Shown piece after piece: positions 15,662-24,665 of a stretch of DNA of 64,000 bases. Positions within the stretch are counted from its first letter, which is position 1. Every line of letters starts with the position of its first letter. Made by a program: the position numbers and the translations under genes. The stretch spans positions 186,001 through 250,000 of the forward strand of contig JADJTY010000001.1 in assembly GCA_016710935.1 (NCBI GenBank). The letters are read 5' to 3'. The notes beneath the pieces were generated by a model. It saw only the letters and a program-made list of their open reading frames with translations. It searched no databases and was not told the DNA's origin. Source of the stretch: Chitinophagaceae bacterium. Lineage in GTDB: Bacteria; Bacteroidota; Bacteroidia; Chitinophagales; Chitinophagaceae.

Positions 15662-18600
15662 ATGAAGTGCTTTTTTTACGTCCTGATTTTTATTTTTACT
15701 GCCTTTGCAGAAACCAATGCACAGAGTATGGCCATCAACACAAGTGGTGCTACTGCCAATGCCAGCTCTATACTGGATATAAGCAGTACCAGCAAGGGCG
15801 TACTGGTTCCCCGGATGACGAAGGCGCAAAAAAATGCGATTGCCACTCCCGCAATTGGCCTGTTGGTTTACCAGGCAGTACCCGATAGTGTGGGTTTTCA
15901 TTATTATAATGGCAGCCAGTGGGTATGGTTAAATCCTTCTGGTGGTGCTGGTAATGATTGGAGTGTTACCGGAAATACAGGAACAGATACTGCGGTGAAT
16001 TTTATTGGTACAACAGATAATATGCCTTTGGCATTTCGGGTGAATAATGAGAATAGCGGCAAGATTGAACATACGCTGGCAACAGCGAATACTTTTCTTG
16101 GTAACAGGAGCGGCCGTTTTAATACAGGTACCGGCAATACCGCTTTTGGTTTTAGAACACTGGCCGCCGCCGGTAATGGTGTTAGCAATACAGCCATAGG
16201 AACTTCAGCATTAAATGCCAACACTTCTGGTGGGGGCAATGTTGCAGTCGGCCATTCTGCATTATTGAACAATACTTTAGGTATGTTAAACATAGGTATT
16301 GGTAACTATGCCCTGCAGTCAAATATAATCGGAACCGAAAATATCGCATTAGGCCTAAATACGTTGGGAGCAAACACCATCGGTAATTTAAATGTAGCTA
16401 TCGGCAATAACGTTTTAGCTGCCAACATATCAGGCGTAGCCAATACAGCATTAGGGGGCTTCGAGACTTTGTTCAAAAATATTTCGGGACAGAGCAATGT
16501 GGCCATCGGGGGATGGCAGAATATGTATAATAATACCCACGGTAACAACAATGTTTCTATTGGCGGGGGCTTAGGAGGATCTGTTCCCGGCTTGTATAGT
16601 AATACCACCGGAAGTTATAATATTGCTATAGGTGGTGGACTGTACGGCAATACCACAGGCAGCTACAATATTGCATTGGGCGGTTATGCTCTTTATCAGA
16701 ATGGTGACAAAAGCAACAATATTGCTATTGGTCAATCTGCTTTATCGAATAATGGCAGCGACGCGCCTTTAGCTTTTCAGGCAATTAATAATATTGCTAT
16801 TGGCAATGCTGCGTTATTAAATAATAAAAAAGGCAGCAACAATGTTGCTCTTGGTTCTTCATCTGCTTATTTGGACACCAGTCAGTTCCATAACGTAGCA
16901 ATAGGTAATTATGCCATGGGAGAAAGCATAGGTGACCGTAATGTGGCAGTAGGTTCATCAGCCCTTTTAAAAAATACTGGCAATTCAAATGTAGCTATTG
17001 GCGACTCTGCCATGATTGCAGCATCACAAAGTTTTAATACTGCTATTGGAGCAGATGCCTTAAAAAGCAATACAGGAAGAAGCAATACAGCCATAGGGTA
17101 TCGAAGTTTACAAAAAAATGCTACCGGAAATAATAATGTGGTAATAGGCGATAGTGCGGCGTATAATAATGTAAACATGTCTCACCTGGTGGCCATTGGC
17201 AGCAAAGCCTTATATTCAAATACAGCCGGTATTAGATTAACTGCTATTGGCGACTCTGCCCTGTACAGCAATAACGGCGGCAGCCAAAATACAGCATTGG
17301 GTTACGGGGCCCTGTTAAAAAATACAACGGGCTTTGATAATACAGCAGTTGGTACAAGCGCATTGGCCAATTCAATTACAGCGTTGGGCAATACTGCTTT
17401 AGGTTCTCTTGCGCTTACTTCAAATACTGCGGGAGGCAATAATACCGGATTGGGTGTGTATGCGTTATTAAATAATATTAACGGAAGCAATAATACGGCT
17501 GTTGGCAGTGCTGTTCTTTCAGATAATATTTCCGGGCAAAATAATACGGCTATTGGCTATGCAGTTCTTTCCGATAATAATTCCGGAAGTCAAAATTCGG
17601 CTATTGGTAATCGTTCGTTAATGAACCGGAATGGAAGCAACAATTCAGCTCTTGGTTATGAGGCTGGTGCCAAAATAACTGCTCCCCTTTCAACTTTTTT
17701 AAATAATATTTTTGTAGGCTATCGTTCAGGATATAATGCTACCGGTGATGATAATCTGTTTATCGGATCACTCACTGGTGAAAATGCGACCGGAAGTGGC
17801 AATATTTTTATAGGAGCAGGTGTTGGTACAGCAAGCCCCTTATCCAATATACTGGCAATTGATAACAGCAATAATCCTGTTCCATTGGTATATGGTAATT
17901 TTACCACCGACCTCCTGCGTATTAATGGTACGTTAAACATCAATAGTCAATATTCATTTCCTTTAACAGATGGTGGTACCAACCAGGTATTGTATACCAA
18001 TGGTGCCGGTACAGTTGGCTGGGCCAATGTGGTGGCAGCAGCCAATAACGGGTTGAATGTTTCCGGTAACGTAGTAAAACTGGGCGGTACTTTGCTCGAC
18101 AGCACTACTATTACACAAGGTGCAAACAGTATGGTTTTTAATATGGATGGTACCGGGGATTTTTATGTAAGAAAAAACACATCGGAAGATGCATTCATGA
18201 TCAAGAACAATGGTTTTGTTGGTTTAAATACTGCGGACCCGCAATACCGTTTGCATATTATTAATACCTCTGGTGGTAATGGTCCGTTTGGAAGAGGCAT
18301 TGTGATTGAAAATTCGGCCAGTGGCCAAACCGGTGAAGCTTCCATTGCATTTAAGAACAACGGCCCCAATAGTGTTGCCCCAAACAGTGCCTGGATGACC
18401 GGCCTGAATAATGCAACCAATTTTGTAATTGCCTACGGCGATTCTTTAAAAGCCGGTAATGTAAAAATGAAACTGGATACTTTGGGCAATGTATCAATCG
18501 GCAACCAGGGAGCTGCAGCACAAAGTAAATTAGATGTGAGTGGAAGTTTTGGCAATGCGATACGCACAGTAAGTGTAAATACCACTTTAGATACCGATGA

Positions 18601-18820
18601 TCATACACTGATCATTGGTAATGCTGCTCCTTCCATCACCGTTACATTGCCGGCAGCCAATACCTGCGAAAGAAGGGAGTATGTGATCGTAAACAGGAGC
18701 GGCCTGTTACAAACCTTAAGCGTTTCTTACTTCGACTTTTCAGGAAGCGCCACAACTGTTACTGCCAACAGTGCCATCACACTTCAAAGTAATGGCAGCA
18801 ACTGGTTCAGGATACAGTAA
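15662..18820 (+). CDS. Large secreted protein with about 33 tandem beta-helix-like repeats
   Basis: A 1052-residue protein with a signal peptide (residues 1-20). After a short N-terminal part with SILDISSTSKGVLVPRMT, common in Bacteroidota surface proteins, residues about 155-735 consist of some 33 repeats, usually 17 residues, of the type N-[TVI]-A-[IVL]-G-x-x-A-L-x-x-N. This resembles the Hep/Hag-YadA head repeat and predicts a stacked beta-helix fibre. The last 300 residues are non-repetitive and end in SNGSNWFRIQ; neither a clear T9SS tail nor an S74 chaperone domain is seen. Probably a surface or extracellular fibre, perhaps controlled by the adjacent two-component system. Confidence 0.85.
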   Translation: MKCFFYVLIFIFTAFAETNAQSMAINTSGATANASSILDISSTSKGVLVPRMTKAQKNAIATPAIGLLVYQAVPDSVGFHYYNGSQWVWLNPSGGAGNDWSVTGNTGTDTAVNFIGTTDNMPLAFRVNNENSGKIEHTLATANTFLGNRSGRFNTGTGNTAFGFRTLAAAGNGVSNTAIGTSALNANTSGGGNVAVGHSALLNNTLGMLNIGIGNYALQSNIIGTENIALGLNTLGANTIGNLNVAIGNNVLAANISGVANTALGGFETLFKNISGQSNVAIGGWQNMYNNTHGNNNVSIGGGLGGSVPGLYSNTTGSYNIAIGGGLYGNTTGSYNIALGGYALYQNGDKSNNIAIGQSALSNNGSDAPLAFQAINNIAIGNAALLNNKKGSNNVALGSSSAYLDTSQFHNVAIGNYAMGESIGDRNVAVGSSALLKNTGNSNVAIGDSAMIAASQSFNTAIGADALKSNTGRSNTAIGYRSLQKNATGNNNVVIGDSAAYNNVNMSHLVAIGSKALYSNTAGIRLTAIGDSALYSNNGGSQNTALGYGALLKNTTGFDNTAVGTSALANSITALGNTALGSLALTSNTAGGNNTGLGVYALLNNINGSNNTAVGSAVLSDNISGQNNTAIGYAVLSDNNSGSQNSAIGNRSLMNRNGSNNSALGYEAGAKITAPLSTFLNNIFVGYRSGYNATGDDNLFIGSLTGENATGSGNIFIGAGVGTASPLSNILAIDNSNNPVPLVYGNFTTDLLRINGTLNINSQYSFPLTDGGTNQVLYTNGAGTVGWANVVAAANNGLNVSGNVVKLGGTLLDSTTITQGANSMVFNMDGTGDFYVRKNTSEDAFMIKNNGFVGLNTADPQYRLHIINTSGGNGPFGRGIVIENSASGQTGEASIAFKNNGPNSVAPNSAWMTGLNNATNFVIAYGDSLKAGNVKMKLDTLGNVSIGNQGAAAQSKLDVSGSFGNAIRTVSVNTTLDTDDHTLIIGNAAPSITVTLPAANTCERREYVIVNRSGLLQTLSVSYFDFSGSATTVTANSAITLQSNGSNWFRIQ

Positions 18821-18886
18821 AATAAACTGCATGGGTTAGTATATATCAATAATTATTTTTATCTTTTACAATTAAATTTTTAAACA

Positions 18887-19276
18887 ATGAAAAAGATCAT
18901 CACTTTATTTGTTCTGTTTTTTGTTTTAACCACAACTTTGGTGAATGCCCAGGATGGCTGGCGTTTTATTGCCGATAAATGGGTTGCATTTGGGGTAGAC
19001 CATGATGTGATCATTACCGGCAATACCAATGATGATTTTCGGAAACTTAAATTAAGGGTTACCGATGGGCCGCTTAAGATGTACGACATGAAAGTATATT
19101 TTGATAATGGAACTATCCAGGATGTTTCTATACGTTCACGCATTCCGCAGGGTGGCGAAAGCCGGGTGATTGACCTCGATGGTGGTTTGCGTCATATCAA
19201 GCGTATTGAATTCTGGTATGAGACCAAAGGGTTCAGAAAAGGTAGGTCGAGGGTGGCAGTTTGGGGATTTAAATAA
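18887..19276 (+). CDS. Small secreted protein, possibly DUF2541-like
   Basis: A 129-residue protein with a signal peptide cleaved near VNA-QDGW. The mature domain starts GWRFIADKWVAFGVDHDVI and continues with LKLRVTDGPLKMYDMKVYFDNG and a C-terminal HIKRIEFWYETKG, a compact all-beta pattern. The D-H-D followed by paired V/Y-x-F strands resembles the DUF2541/YaaI-like group, but I cannot confirm this. It lies 66 nt after the repeat protein gene on the same strand. No active site is visible. Confidence 0.7.
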   Translation: MKKIITLFVLFFVLTTTLVNAQDGWRFIADKWVAFGVDHDVIITGNTNDDFRKLKLRVTDGPLKMYDMKVYFDNGTIQDVSIRSRIPQGGESRVIDLDGGLRHIKRIEFWYETKGFRKGRSRVAVWGFK

Positions 19277-19333
19277 TTGTTGTACTTTACTTTTCTGTAG
19301 GGCCTTTATTCATGTAAACTAAAACAAAAGCTA

Positions 19334-19885
19334 ATGAGAAAACTAACACTGATTTATGCAACCATAAGCTGCATGGTATTGTATAGCTGCGATTTTAAAG
19401 TGGGCGATAAAAAACCGGATCTAAAAGTAAAAACTGTTAGTTCACAAGACAATACCACGCTCAATGGCGCCATCATTAAAAATAATATCGAAGTAGACGC
19501 AACAGGCGTAAAAGTAAATGAAGTATACCTGGTGGATGCTGATTATAAACCATTGGCAGAAAATACAGCCCGTGTTGGTGAAAAAATTCATATCGTTATA
19601 AAAATGGATACCGGCTGGGTAAAAGAAAATGGTAAATCATTTATTGGTGCCAGCGAAAAGATCTTAACTTCTGCAGGAAGGGTAGTGGTAAGTGCCGATG
19701 ATATATTTAAAGAGCAGGAATTAACCGGGCTTGACCCCGAAGACACGAAAGTGATAAGCCTCTCTGCAATTATTACGCAGGCCGATCCTGGTATAGATAA
19801 ATTTGAAGTTCAGTTTAAAGTTTGGGATAAAAAAGGCCTGGGAGAAGTAAAAGGTAAATATTATTTCAGCCTCAAAAAAGACTAG
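19334..19885 (+). CDS. Predicted lipoprotein of unknown function
   Basis: A 183-residue protein with lipoprotein signal MRKLTLIYATISCMVLYSC (lipidation at C19). The mature part is beta-rich with two similar halves: one around EVYLVDADYKPLAENTARVGEKIHIVIKMD and one around DKFEVQFKVWDKKGLGEVKGKYYFSL, suggesting an Ig-like or beta-sandwich domain. Not recognised. It ends 5 nt before the convergent paaD gene, so any terminators must overlap coding sequence or be absent. Confidence 0.7.
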   Translation: MRKLTLIYATISCMVLYSCDFKVGDKKPDLKVKTVSSQDNTTLNGAIIKNNIEVDATGVKVNEVYLVDADYKPLAENTARVGEKIHIVIKMDTGWVKENGKSFIGASEKILTSAGRVVVSADDIFKEQELTGLDPEDTKVISLSAIITQADPGIDKFEVQFKVWDKKGLGEVKGKYYFSLKKD

Positions 19886-19890
19886 CCATT

Positions 19891-20373
19891 TTAATGGCAT
19901 TTAAAAAAATCAAACGGTTCCTTACAATCGTTGCATTGGTATAAAGCCTTGCAGGCGGTGCTGCCAAACTCACTGATGAGCCGGGTGTTGGTTGAGTTGC
20001 AGAGCGGGCATTCAACGCCATCTTCCGGGATATTGAATTTTTTATCGGGTGCAGCAATGCCATATTCCTTTAATTTTCTCTTACCATCTTCACTCATCCA
20101 GTCTGTTGTCCAGGCGGGTGCTAAAACAGAAGTGACCTTTACTTTTTGATACCCGTTTTCAATTAATGCCAGTTTTATATTCATGGCAATCATATCCATA
20201 GCGGGGCAGCCGTTGTAAGTTGGGGTGATGATGATTTCAACTTCATCGCCGTTTAGCTTTACGTCTCTTACAATGCCCAGATCGGTGATAGTAAGTACAG
20301 GTACCTCAGGGTCAGTAACCTGTTCCAGTATATCCCATATTTTTTGCTTAGCTATGGTTGGTTCTGTTACCAT
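19891..20373 (-). CDS. paaD: Phenylacetyl-CoA epoxidase subunit PaaD (MIP18/DUF59 family)
   Basis: A 160-residue protein. Residues 1-90 form a DUF59/MIP18 domain (WDILEQVTDPEVPVLTITDLGIVRDV, then TPTYNGCPAMDMI); the C-terminal part is a zinc ribbon with CPLCNS and CKALYQCNDCKEPF. PaaD helps assemble iron-sulfur or diiron centres of the PaaABCE epoxidase. It is last in the paaA-paaB-paaC-paaD operon and overlaps paaC by 7 nt. Sometimes named PaaJ in Bacteroidota annotation. No unusual insertion is seen here, in contrast to paaB and paaC. Confidence 0.93.
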   Translation of the reverse strand: MVTEPTIAKQKIWDILEQVTDPEVPVLTITDLGIVRDVKLNGDEVEIIITPTYNGCPAMDMIAMNIKLALIENGYQKVKVTSVLAPAWTTDWMSEDGKRKLKEYGIAAPDKKFNIPEDGVECPLCNSTNTRLISEFGSTACKALYQCNDCKEPFDFFKCH

Positions 20374-21152
20374 TCAGCGTTGGGGTATGTTCTTTGTAAA
20401 TACTGAAGTTCGGTAAGTATATAACCAAGGTGTTCGGTATGGGTTCCGGTTTTACCGCCAGTTTGCATAAACGCTTTTTCAGGAATTGGTAATGTTGCTT
20501 CTTCAAAAACTGATGTTACTTTTTTCATCCAGTCATCTTTTAATAAAGCAATATCAAAGCCGGCTGCAACTTCATAATCAACAGCAATAAATAATTCACC
20601 GGTATACCTCCACAATTCATCTATTGCTTTTAACATACGCTGGTGACTTTCTTCTGTACCATCGCCCAGGCGTACAACCCACTCGCTGCTCCAGCGCTGG
20701 TGATAGGTAACTTCTTTTAATCCCTTGGCAGCAATGGCAGCAAGCTGTTCATCATTACTGTTTTGTAATTTTTCATATAGCAGAAACTGGTAAGCACTTA
20801 AAAAAAACTGGCGTACAATAGTTTGTGCCCAATCACCATTTGGTTGTTCTGCCAGTAAACAGTTTTTAAATTCTCTCTCAGTTCTTAAGTAAGCCAGTGA
20901 ATCTTCAGAAGCCTCCCCAAACTCCTCCGAAGGTGGGGCTTCAGACTCTGCTGATTTAATATGTTTATTTATCAATAGTGCAGCATACTGGTAAAAATTT
21001 CTTGACTGTCCAAGCAGGTCCAGCGAAATATTGGTAATAGCAATATCCTGTTCAAGTATCGGCCCGTGGCCGCACCATTCGGCATTTCTTTGTGCAAGAA
21101 TTAAATTTGTGTCGGCAAGATGCAGCGTATAGTTGATTAAAGTATTATCCAT
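20367..21152 (-). CDS. paaC: Phenylacetyl-CoA epoxidase structural subunit PaaC
   Basis: A 261-residue helical ferritin-like protein, the non-catalytic partner of PaaA in the ring 1,2-epoxidase. Family features: NLILAQRNAEWCGHGPILEQDIAITNISLDLLGQ near the N-terminus and TYHQRWSSEWVVRLGDGTEES around 175. Between the second and third helices a segment reading SEAPPSEEFGEASED (around residues 68-82) is encoded by a palindromic element; E. coli PaaC (248 residues) is shorter, consistent with an insertion. Overlaps paaD by 7 nt; paaB lies 27 nt upstream across an AT-rich spacer. Confidence 0.92.
   Translation of the reverse strand: MDNTLINYTLHLADTNLILAQRNAEWCGHGPILEQDIAITNISLDLLGQSRNFYQYAALLINKHIKSAESEAPPSEEFGEASEDSLAYLRTEREFKNCLLAEQPNGDWAQTIVRQFFLSAYQFLLYEKLQNSNDEQLAAIAAKGLKEVTYHQRWSSEWVVRLGDGTEESHQRMLKAIDELWRYTGELFIAVDYEVAAGFDIALLKDDWMKKVTSVFEEATLPIPEKAFMQTGGKTGTHTEHLGYILTELQYLQRTYPNAEW
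20908..20942. repeat. Palindromic element inside paaC
   Basis: GAAGCCTCCCC at the left pairs with GGTGGGGCTTC at the right with one mismatch; the centre carries CTCCTCCGAAGG. It lies in frame in paaC and encodes EAPPSEEFGEAS, absent from typical PaaC sequences. Confidence 0.65.
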
Positions 21153-21179
21153 TATTCATTAAAAAATTATCCATTAAAA

Positions 21180-21560
21180 TTACATGTGTCCTACCTCATC
21201 AGGTAATTCATAAAAAGTAGGGTGGCGGTAAACCTTGTCAACAGCGGGTTCATACAATTCTCCGGCTTCATCAGGATTAGATGCGGTGATGAATTTACTT
21301 TCTACAACCCAGATGCTGACACCTTCCTGACGGCGTGTATAAACATCCCGGGCGTTTTCAATAGCCATGACTGCATCGGTGGCATGCAGGCTGCCTACGT
21401 GCTTGTGATCGAGGCCCTGTTTACTGCGGACGAAGACTTCCCAGAGAGGCCAAGCCCCCCCACCCCCCAAGGGGGGATTTTTGGAGTCATTTAATTCATT
21501 GCCACCAGCGTTATCTTCGGGGATATCGCCGTAATAGAATTTTCTGATTTGTATTTTCAT
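21180..21560 (-). CDS. paaB: Phenylacetyl-CoA epoxidase subunit PaaB, with unusual N-terminal extension
   Basis: The conserved part begins WPLWEVFVRSKQGLDHKHVG and continues through the family's VYTRRQEGVSIWVV and VYRHPTFYELPDEVGHM, matching E. coli PaaB (95 residues) end to end. In front are about 36 extra residues beginning MKIQIRKFYYGDIPEDN; the last part, DSKNPPLGGGGA, is encoded by a GC-rich repeat at 21453-21488. No alternative ATG or GTG is present between the repeat and WPLWEVF, so ATG at 21560 is the only good start. PaaB joins PaaAC in the epoxidase. Third from the end of the operon, 26 nt after paaA. Confidence 0.88.
   Translation of the reverse strand: MKIQIRKFYYGDIPEDNAGGNELNDSKNPPLGGGGAWPLWEVFVRSKQGLDHKHVGSLHATDAVMAIENARDVYTRRQEGVSIWVVESKFITASNPDEAGELYEPAVDKVYRHPTFYELPDEVGHM
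21453..21488. repeat. GC-rich palindromic repeat inside paaB
   Basis: The element ends in GGAGTC and has the core C6-AA-G6. The same end (GACTCCA on the other strand) and hairpin core appear in the intergenic copy at 38537-38567. It stays in frame and forms the junction between the N-terminal extension and the conserved PaaB domain. Confidence 0.75.
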
Positions 21561-21586
21561 TTGAAAAGATTGAATTTTATATCTAA

Positions 21587-22534
21587 TTAAGCGGCTTCCT
21601 GTCTTTTACGATTTGCCTTTTTTTCAGCATAAGCAATAGCCGCTTCTCTTACCCAGGTACCTTCATCATGTGCTTTGTTCCTTGCAGCAAGGCGTTGTTT
21701 ATTGCAGGGGCCGTTTCCTTTTACCACATTCCAGAATTCATCCCAGTTTATTTCGCCAAAATCATAATGCTTGCGTTCTTCATTCCATTTTAATTTTTCA
21801 TCGGGTAATGTCATACCCAACACTTTTACCTGTTCGGCAATCATATCAATAAATTGCTGGCGCAGTTCGTCATTGGTTTTTCTTTTTATTTTCCACTTCA
21901 TGCTCTGGTCGCTGTTGGTAGATTCTGAATCCTTTGGCCCAAACATCATCAGGCTTGGCCACCACCAACGGTTGATGGCATCCTGGCACATGGCTTTTTG
22001 TTCGGCAGTGCCCCGGCTTAAAACAAGCAGGCTTTCGAAGCCCTGGCGCTGGTGAAAACTTTCTTCTTTACAAATACGCACCATGGCTCTTGCATACGGA
22101 CCATAACTGGTGCGGCATAGCATTACCTGGTTTAAGATGGCAGCACCATCCACCAACCAGCCTACGGCACCCATATCGGCCCAGGTTAATGTTGGGTAAT
22201 TGAAGATGGAAGAATATTTTGCTTTACCGCTGTGCAGGTCGGCAATCATTTCATCACGTGAACTGCCCAGGGTTTCGGCTGATGAATATAGATACAAACC
22301 ATGTCCTGCTTCGTCCTGTACTTTTGCAATAAGGATGGCTTTGCGTTTTAGAGATGGGGCCCTGCTTATCCAGTTACCTTCAGGTAACATACCCACTATT
22401 TCGCTGTGTGCATGCTGGCTTATCTGGCGAATATTTGTTTTGCGGTATGCCTCCGGCATCCAGTCTTTGGGTTCAATCTTTATTTCATTATCTATCTTAT
22501 CCTGGAATATTTTTTCAAGATCCTGTATGGACAT
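21587..22534 (-). CDS. paaA: Phenylacetyl-CoA epoxidase catalytic subunit PaaA
   Basis: Diiron monooxygenase subunit that epoxidises the ring of phenylacetyl-CoA. The 315-residue protein is close to the E. coli length (309). It has the ferritin-like helices with iron ligands in QISQHAHSEIVGMLPEGNW, KVQDEAGHGLYLYS (E-x-x-H) and ICKEESFHQRQG (E-x-x-H), plus NRWWWPSLMMFGP. First gene of paaABCD. A TAAATTTG-type -7 box and an 18-nt palindrome lie just upstream, indicating control by a TetR-type repressor, most likely the one encoded at 30298. Confidence 0.95.
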   Translation of the reverse strand: MSIQDLEKIFQDKIDNEIKIEPKDWMPEAYRKTNIRQISQHAHSEIVGMLPEGNWISRAPSLKRKAILIAKVQDEAGHGLYLYSSAETLGSSRDEMIADLHSGKAKYSSIFNYPTLTWADMGAVGWLVDGAAILNQVMLCRTSYGPYARAMVRICKEESFHQRQGFESLLVLSRGTAEQKAMCQDAINRWWWPSLMMFGPKDSESTNSDQSMKWKIKRKTNDELRQQFIDMIAEQVKVLGMTLPDEKLKWNEERKHYDFGEINWDEFWNVVKGNGPCNKQRLAARNKAHDEGTWVREAAIAYAEKKANRKRQEAA

Positions 22535-22551
22535 ATGCTGCGATTTAAGTG

Positions 22552-22559
22552 CAAATTTA
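22552..22559 (-). promoter_or_regulatory. Candidate -7 box of the paaABCD operon
   Basis: TAAATTTG on the minus strand at 22559-22552 fits TAnnTTTG. No good -33 TTTG is found at normal spacing; the palindrome at 22566-22583 occupies that spacer. Confidence 0.45.
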
Positions 22560-22565
22560 ATAAAA

Positions 22566-22583
22566 AACTAACAACTGTTAGTT
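22566..22583. promoter_or_regulatory. Candidate TetR-family operator upstream of paaA
   Basis: AACTAAC-AACT-GTTAGTT has perfect 7-nt arms. It lies 32 nt before the paaA start, directly behind the -7 box. A related palindrome overlaps the candidate promoter of the tetR-paaE genes at 30907-30920. Confidence 0.6.
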
Positions 22584-22960
22584 AAAACAGCTAAAAATCA
22601 CCCGGTAATCTAAGACCTTTAACTAATCCATTTGGATTATTTGGGGCTATGCCTCAAGTGGATAGCTTTACGGAGAAGGTAATTACGAAGCACTTTCAAA
22701 ACCACGGCTGGTGAAAATCAAATTATTATACAGAAATAAAAGGCTGCTTTAGTTATTTTTTTAGCTGATTATTACTATATTTAAAGTGCTGATTCACTCC
22801 TTTGACGAACTGCACTTATCTTAAAGATACTGATACCGCCGGTTTAGTAATATGCTTCGGCTGAAGCCGATTTTTACCATTTTTCCTGTGTTTAAAACCT
22901 TAGTGAACAAGCTGAGCCTTTCAACATTTCATTCATACAATAAAACCAAAACTAAACATC
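22584..22960. other. Intergenic region between paaA and the FHA-protease gene
   Basis: Divergent spacer of about 380 nt. No credible reading frame is seen. A short hairpin, TCGGC-TGAA-GCCGA followed by five T at 22857-22875 on the plus strand, looks like a weak intrinsic terminator but precedes rather than follows a known plus-strand gene. No consensus promoter for the downstream gene was identified. Confidence 0.5.
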
Positions 22961-24628
22961 ATGAGTACAACTATTGAAAGATATGTCATCAGACATATAT
23001 CAGGCACCAAGGCCAACCAGGTAGAAGAATTTGATTTTAATAAACAGGAACTCTCCATTGGCCGTACTGCCGGAAGTGATATTCAGTATGATCCCGAGCA
23101 GGAAGTTATTGTGAGCAGGGAGCATGGAAAAATAGTGAAGGTAACTGCTGAGCCACCGCAGTTCTCAATTATTGATAACAATAGCCGCAACGGAATTTTT
23201 GTAAATAAAACAAGGGTAAAAGGCTCTGCTACGCTCAATCCGGGCGATGAAGTTCAATTAGGCAGCAATGGGCCTGTATTTGCTTTTGATATATACCCAA
23301 GGCCGCAAAACATGATGATGGAAACCAAAATAATGGATATACCTACATCCATTAAAGCTACCACCATTTCAGAAATTGGTTCATCAGCTAATGCATCATC
23401 GGCGGCCGAGCCTGTAAAAACAGGTTTGGGAAAACAAACCGTAGAAAGAATGCTGGTTGCTGAAAGAAAAAAATCTTATGGTACAATGGGTATCATAATC
23501 GGCTTGCTCGTAGTTACGCTCGGTGTATTGGGTTATGTGTTTCGTGATAATATTTTTGGTCCCAAAACAGTTATCGACCCTAAAACCGCAGGCAAAAAAA
23601 CAACAGATGAGATTGCCCGTGAAAACGACGAAAAAGTTGTACAGATCGAATTTGGCTGGCAGTTATATGATACCAGAACAAAGGAAGAATACATACATGA
23701 GTTTACACAGATAGCAGATGAGCAAGGTCAGGCCAGGTGGATGGGCATTTATATACAAAATGGCCAGGGAAAAATTGAACCTTATCTGAGTACCAAACGC
23801 AACTCCCGTAATGGCATACCCATTTCTGTTTACGGTGCATCAGGTTCGGGATTTGTAGTTGGGGAAGATGGTTATATACTTACCAACAGGCATGTTGGCG
23901 CCGGATGGAATACCCGCTGGAGTTTTCCTGATTTTGCTTTTCCGGGCTTATTATTCACCGGGTATGATAATAAAGGGAATATGGTATTTGACAAAAGGCC
24001 TGTTCAGGCTGAAGAAGTTTTTGGCTGGGTTCCTGCAAATGCAAAAATGGCCGAAGGCAGGCCCGTTGCCCCGGGAACAATTAAAGGGGATAATACTTAT
24101 ATGTTTGTTGTTTTCTCCGGCACTACAGACCGCAGGCAGGCACATTTGGAACTTCCTTCTGCTGACCACGATGTGGCCCTTATAAAAGTTAATATACCTA
24201 CTTCTTTGAAAAAGGTAACCATGCTGGATAATTATGATAAAGTAGAGGCCGGGCAAACTGTTACCATAATGGGCTATCCGGCTATTGCCCCACAGACCAT
24301 AAAAGTGAAAAGCTCCAAAGATCCTTTTAATCCGGAGTGGAATTCAACAACTGCACCAACACCTACCGTTACACCCGGAACTATAGGCCGTATTGTTCCG
24401 GCCAGTTCTATGAAAGACCTTACCATGAGCGAAAGCGGGTTTGGCGATTCATACCAGCTTACCGCTAATGCTACCGGAGGGGGAAACAGTGGTGGACCGG
24501 TGTATGATGATAAAGGAAATGTGATCGGGATTTTTTATGCCTCTTCCAACGATGGGCAAACAAAAATAACTTTTGCGGTGCCCATTAAATATGGTTTGGA
24601 ACTTATGAGTGTGAAGAAGGCAAAATAA
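22961..24628 (+). CDS. FHA domain - transmembrane - trypsin-like serine protease
   Basis: A 555-residue protein with three parts. Residues 20-110 are an FHA phosphothreonine-binding domain (GRTAGSD, SREHGK, NNSRNGIFVN). A single membrane helix lies at about 175-193. Residues 285-550 are a chymotrypsin-fold protease with the full triad: H311 in LTNRHVG, D404 in DHDVALI and S510 in GGGNSGGPVYD. The topology puts the phospho-reader in the cytoplasm and the protease in the periplasm. It heads a run with two Ser/Thr kinases and a PP2C phosphatase, which suggests phospho-controlled proteolysis; this is inference. Confidence 0.9.
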   Translation: MSTTIERYVIRHISGTKANQVEEFDFNKQELSIGRTAGSDIQYDPEQEVIVSREHGKIVKVTAEPPQFSIIDNNSRNGIFVNKTRVKGSATLNPGDEVQLGSNGPVFAFDIYPRPQNMMMETKIMDIPTSIKATTISEIGSSANASSAAEPVKTGLGKQTVERMLVAERKKSYGTMGIIIGLLVVTLGVLGYVFRDNIFGPKTVIDPKTAGKKTTDEIARENDEKVVQIEFGWQLYDTRTKEEYIHEFTQIADEQGQARWMGIYIQNGQGKIEPYLSTKRNSRNGIPISVYGASGSGFVVGEDGYILTNRHVGAGWNTRWSFPDFAFPGLLFTGYDNKGNMVFDKRPVQAEEVFGWVPANAKMAEGRPVAPGTIKGDNTYMFVVFSGTTDRRQAHLELPSADHDVALIKVNIPTSLKKVTMLDNYDKVEAGQTVTIMGYPAIAPQTIKVKSSKDPFNPEWNSTTAPTPTVTPGTIGRIVPASSMKDLTMSESGFGDSYQLTANATGGGNSGGPVYDDKGNVIGIFYASSNDGQTKITFAVPIKYGLELMSVKKAK

Positions 24629-24665
24629 TAATTCAGAAAAATCAAAAACCGGGGTATACGTTTAA

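Noticed and set aside
15904..18608. Many antisense frames in the repeat-protein gene
   Set aside because: They are shadows of the repetitive AIG-AL-N codons and show the same period.
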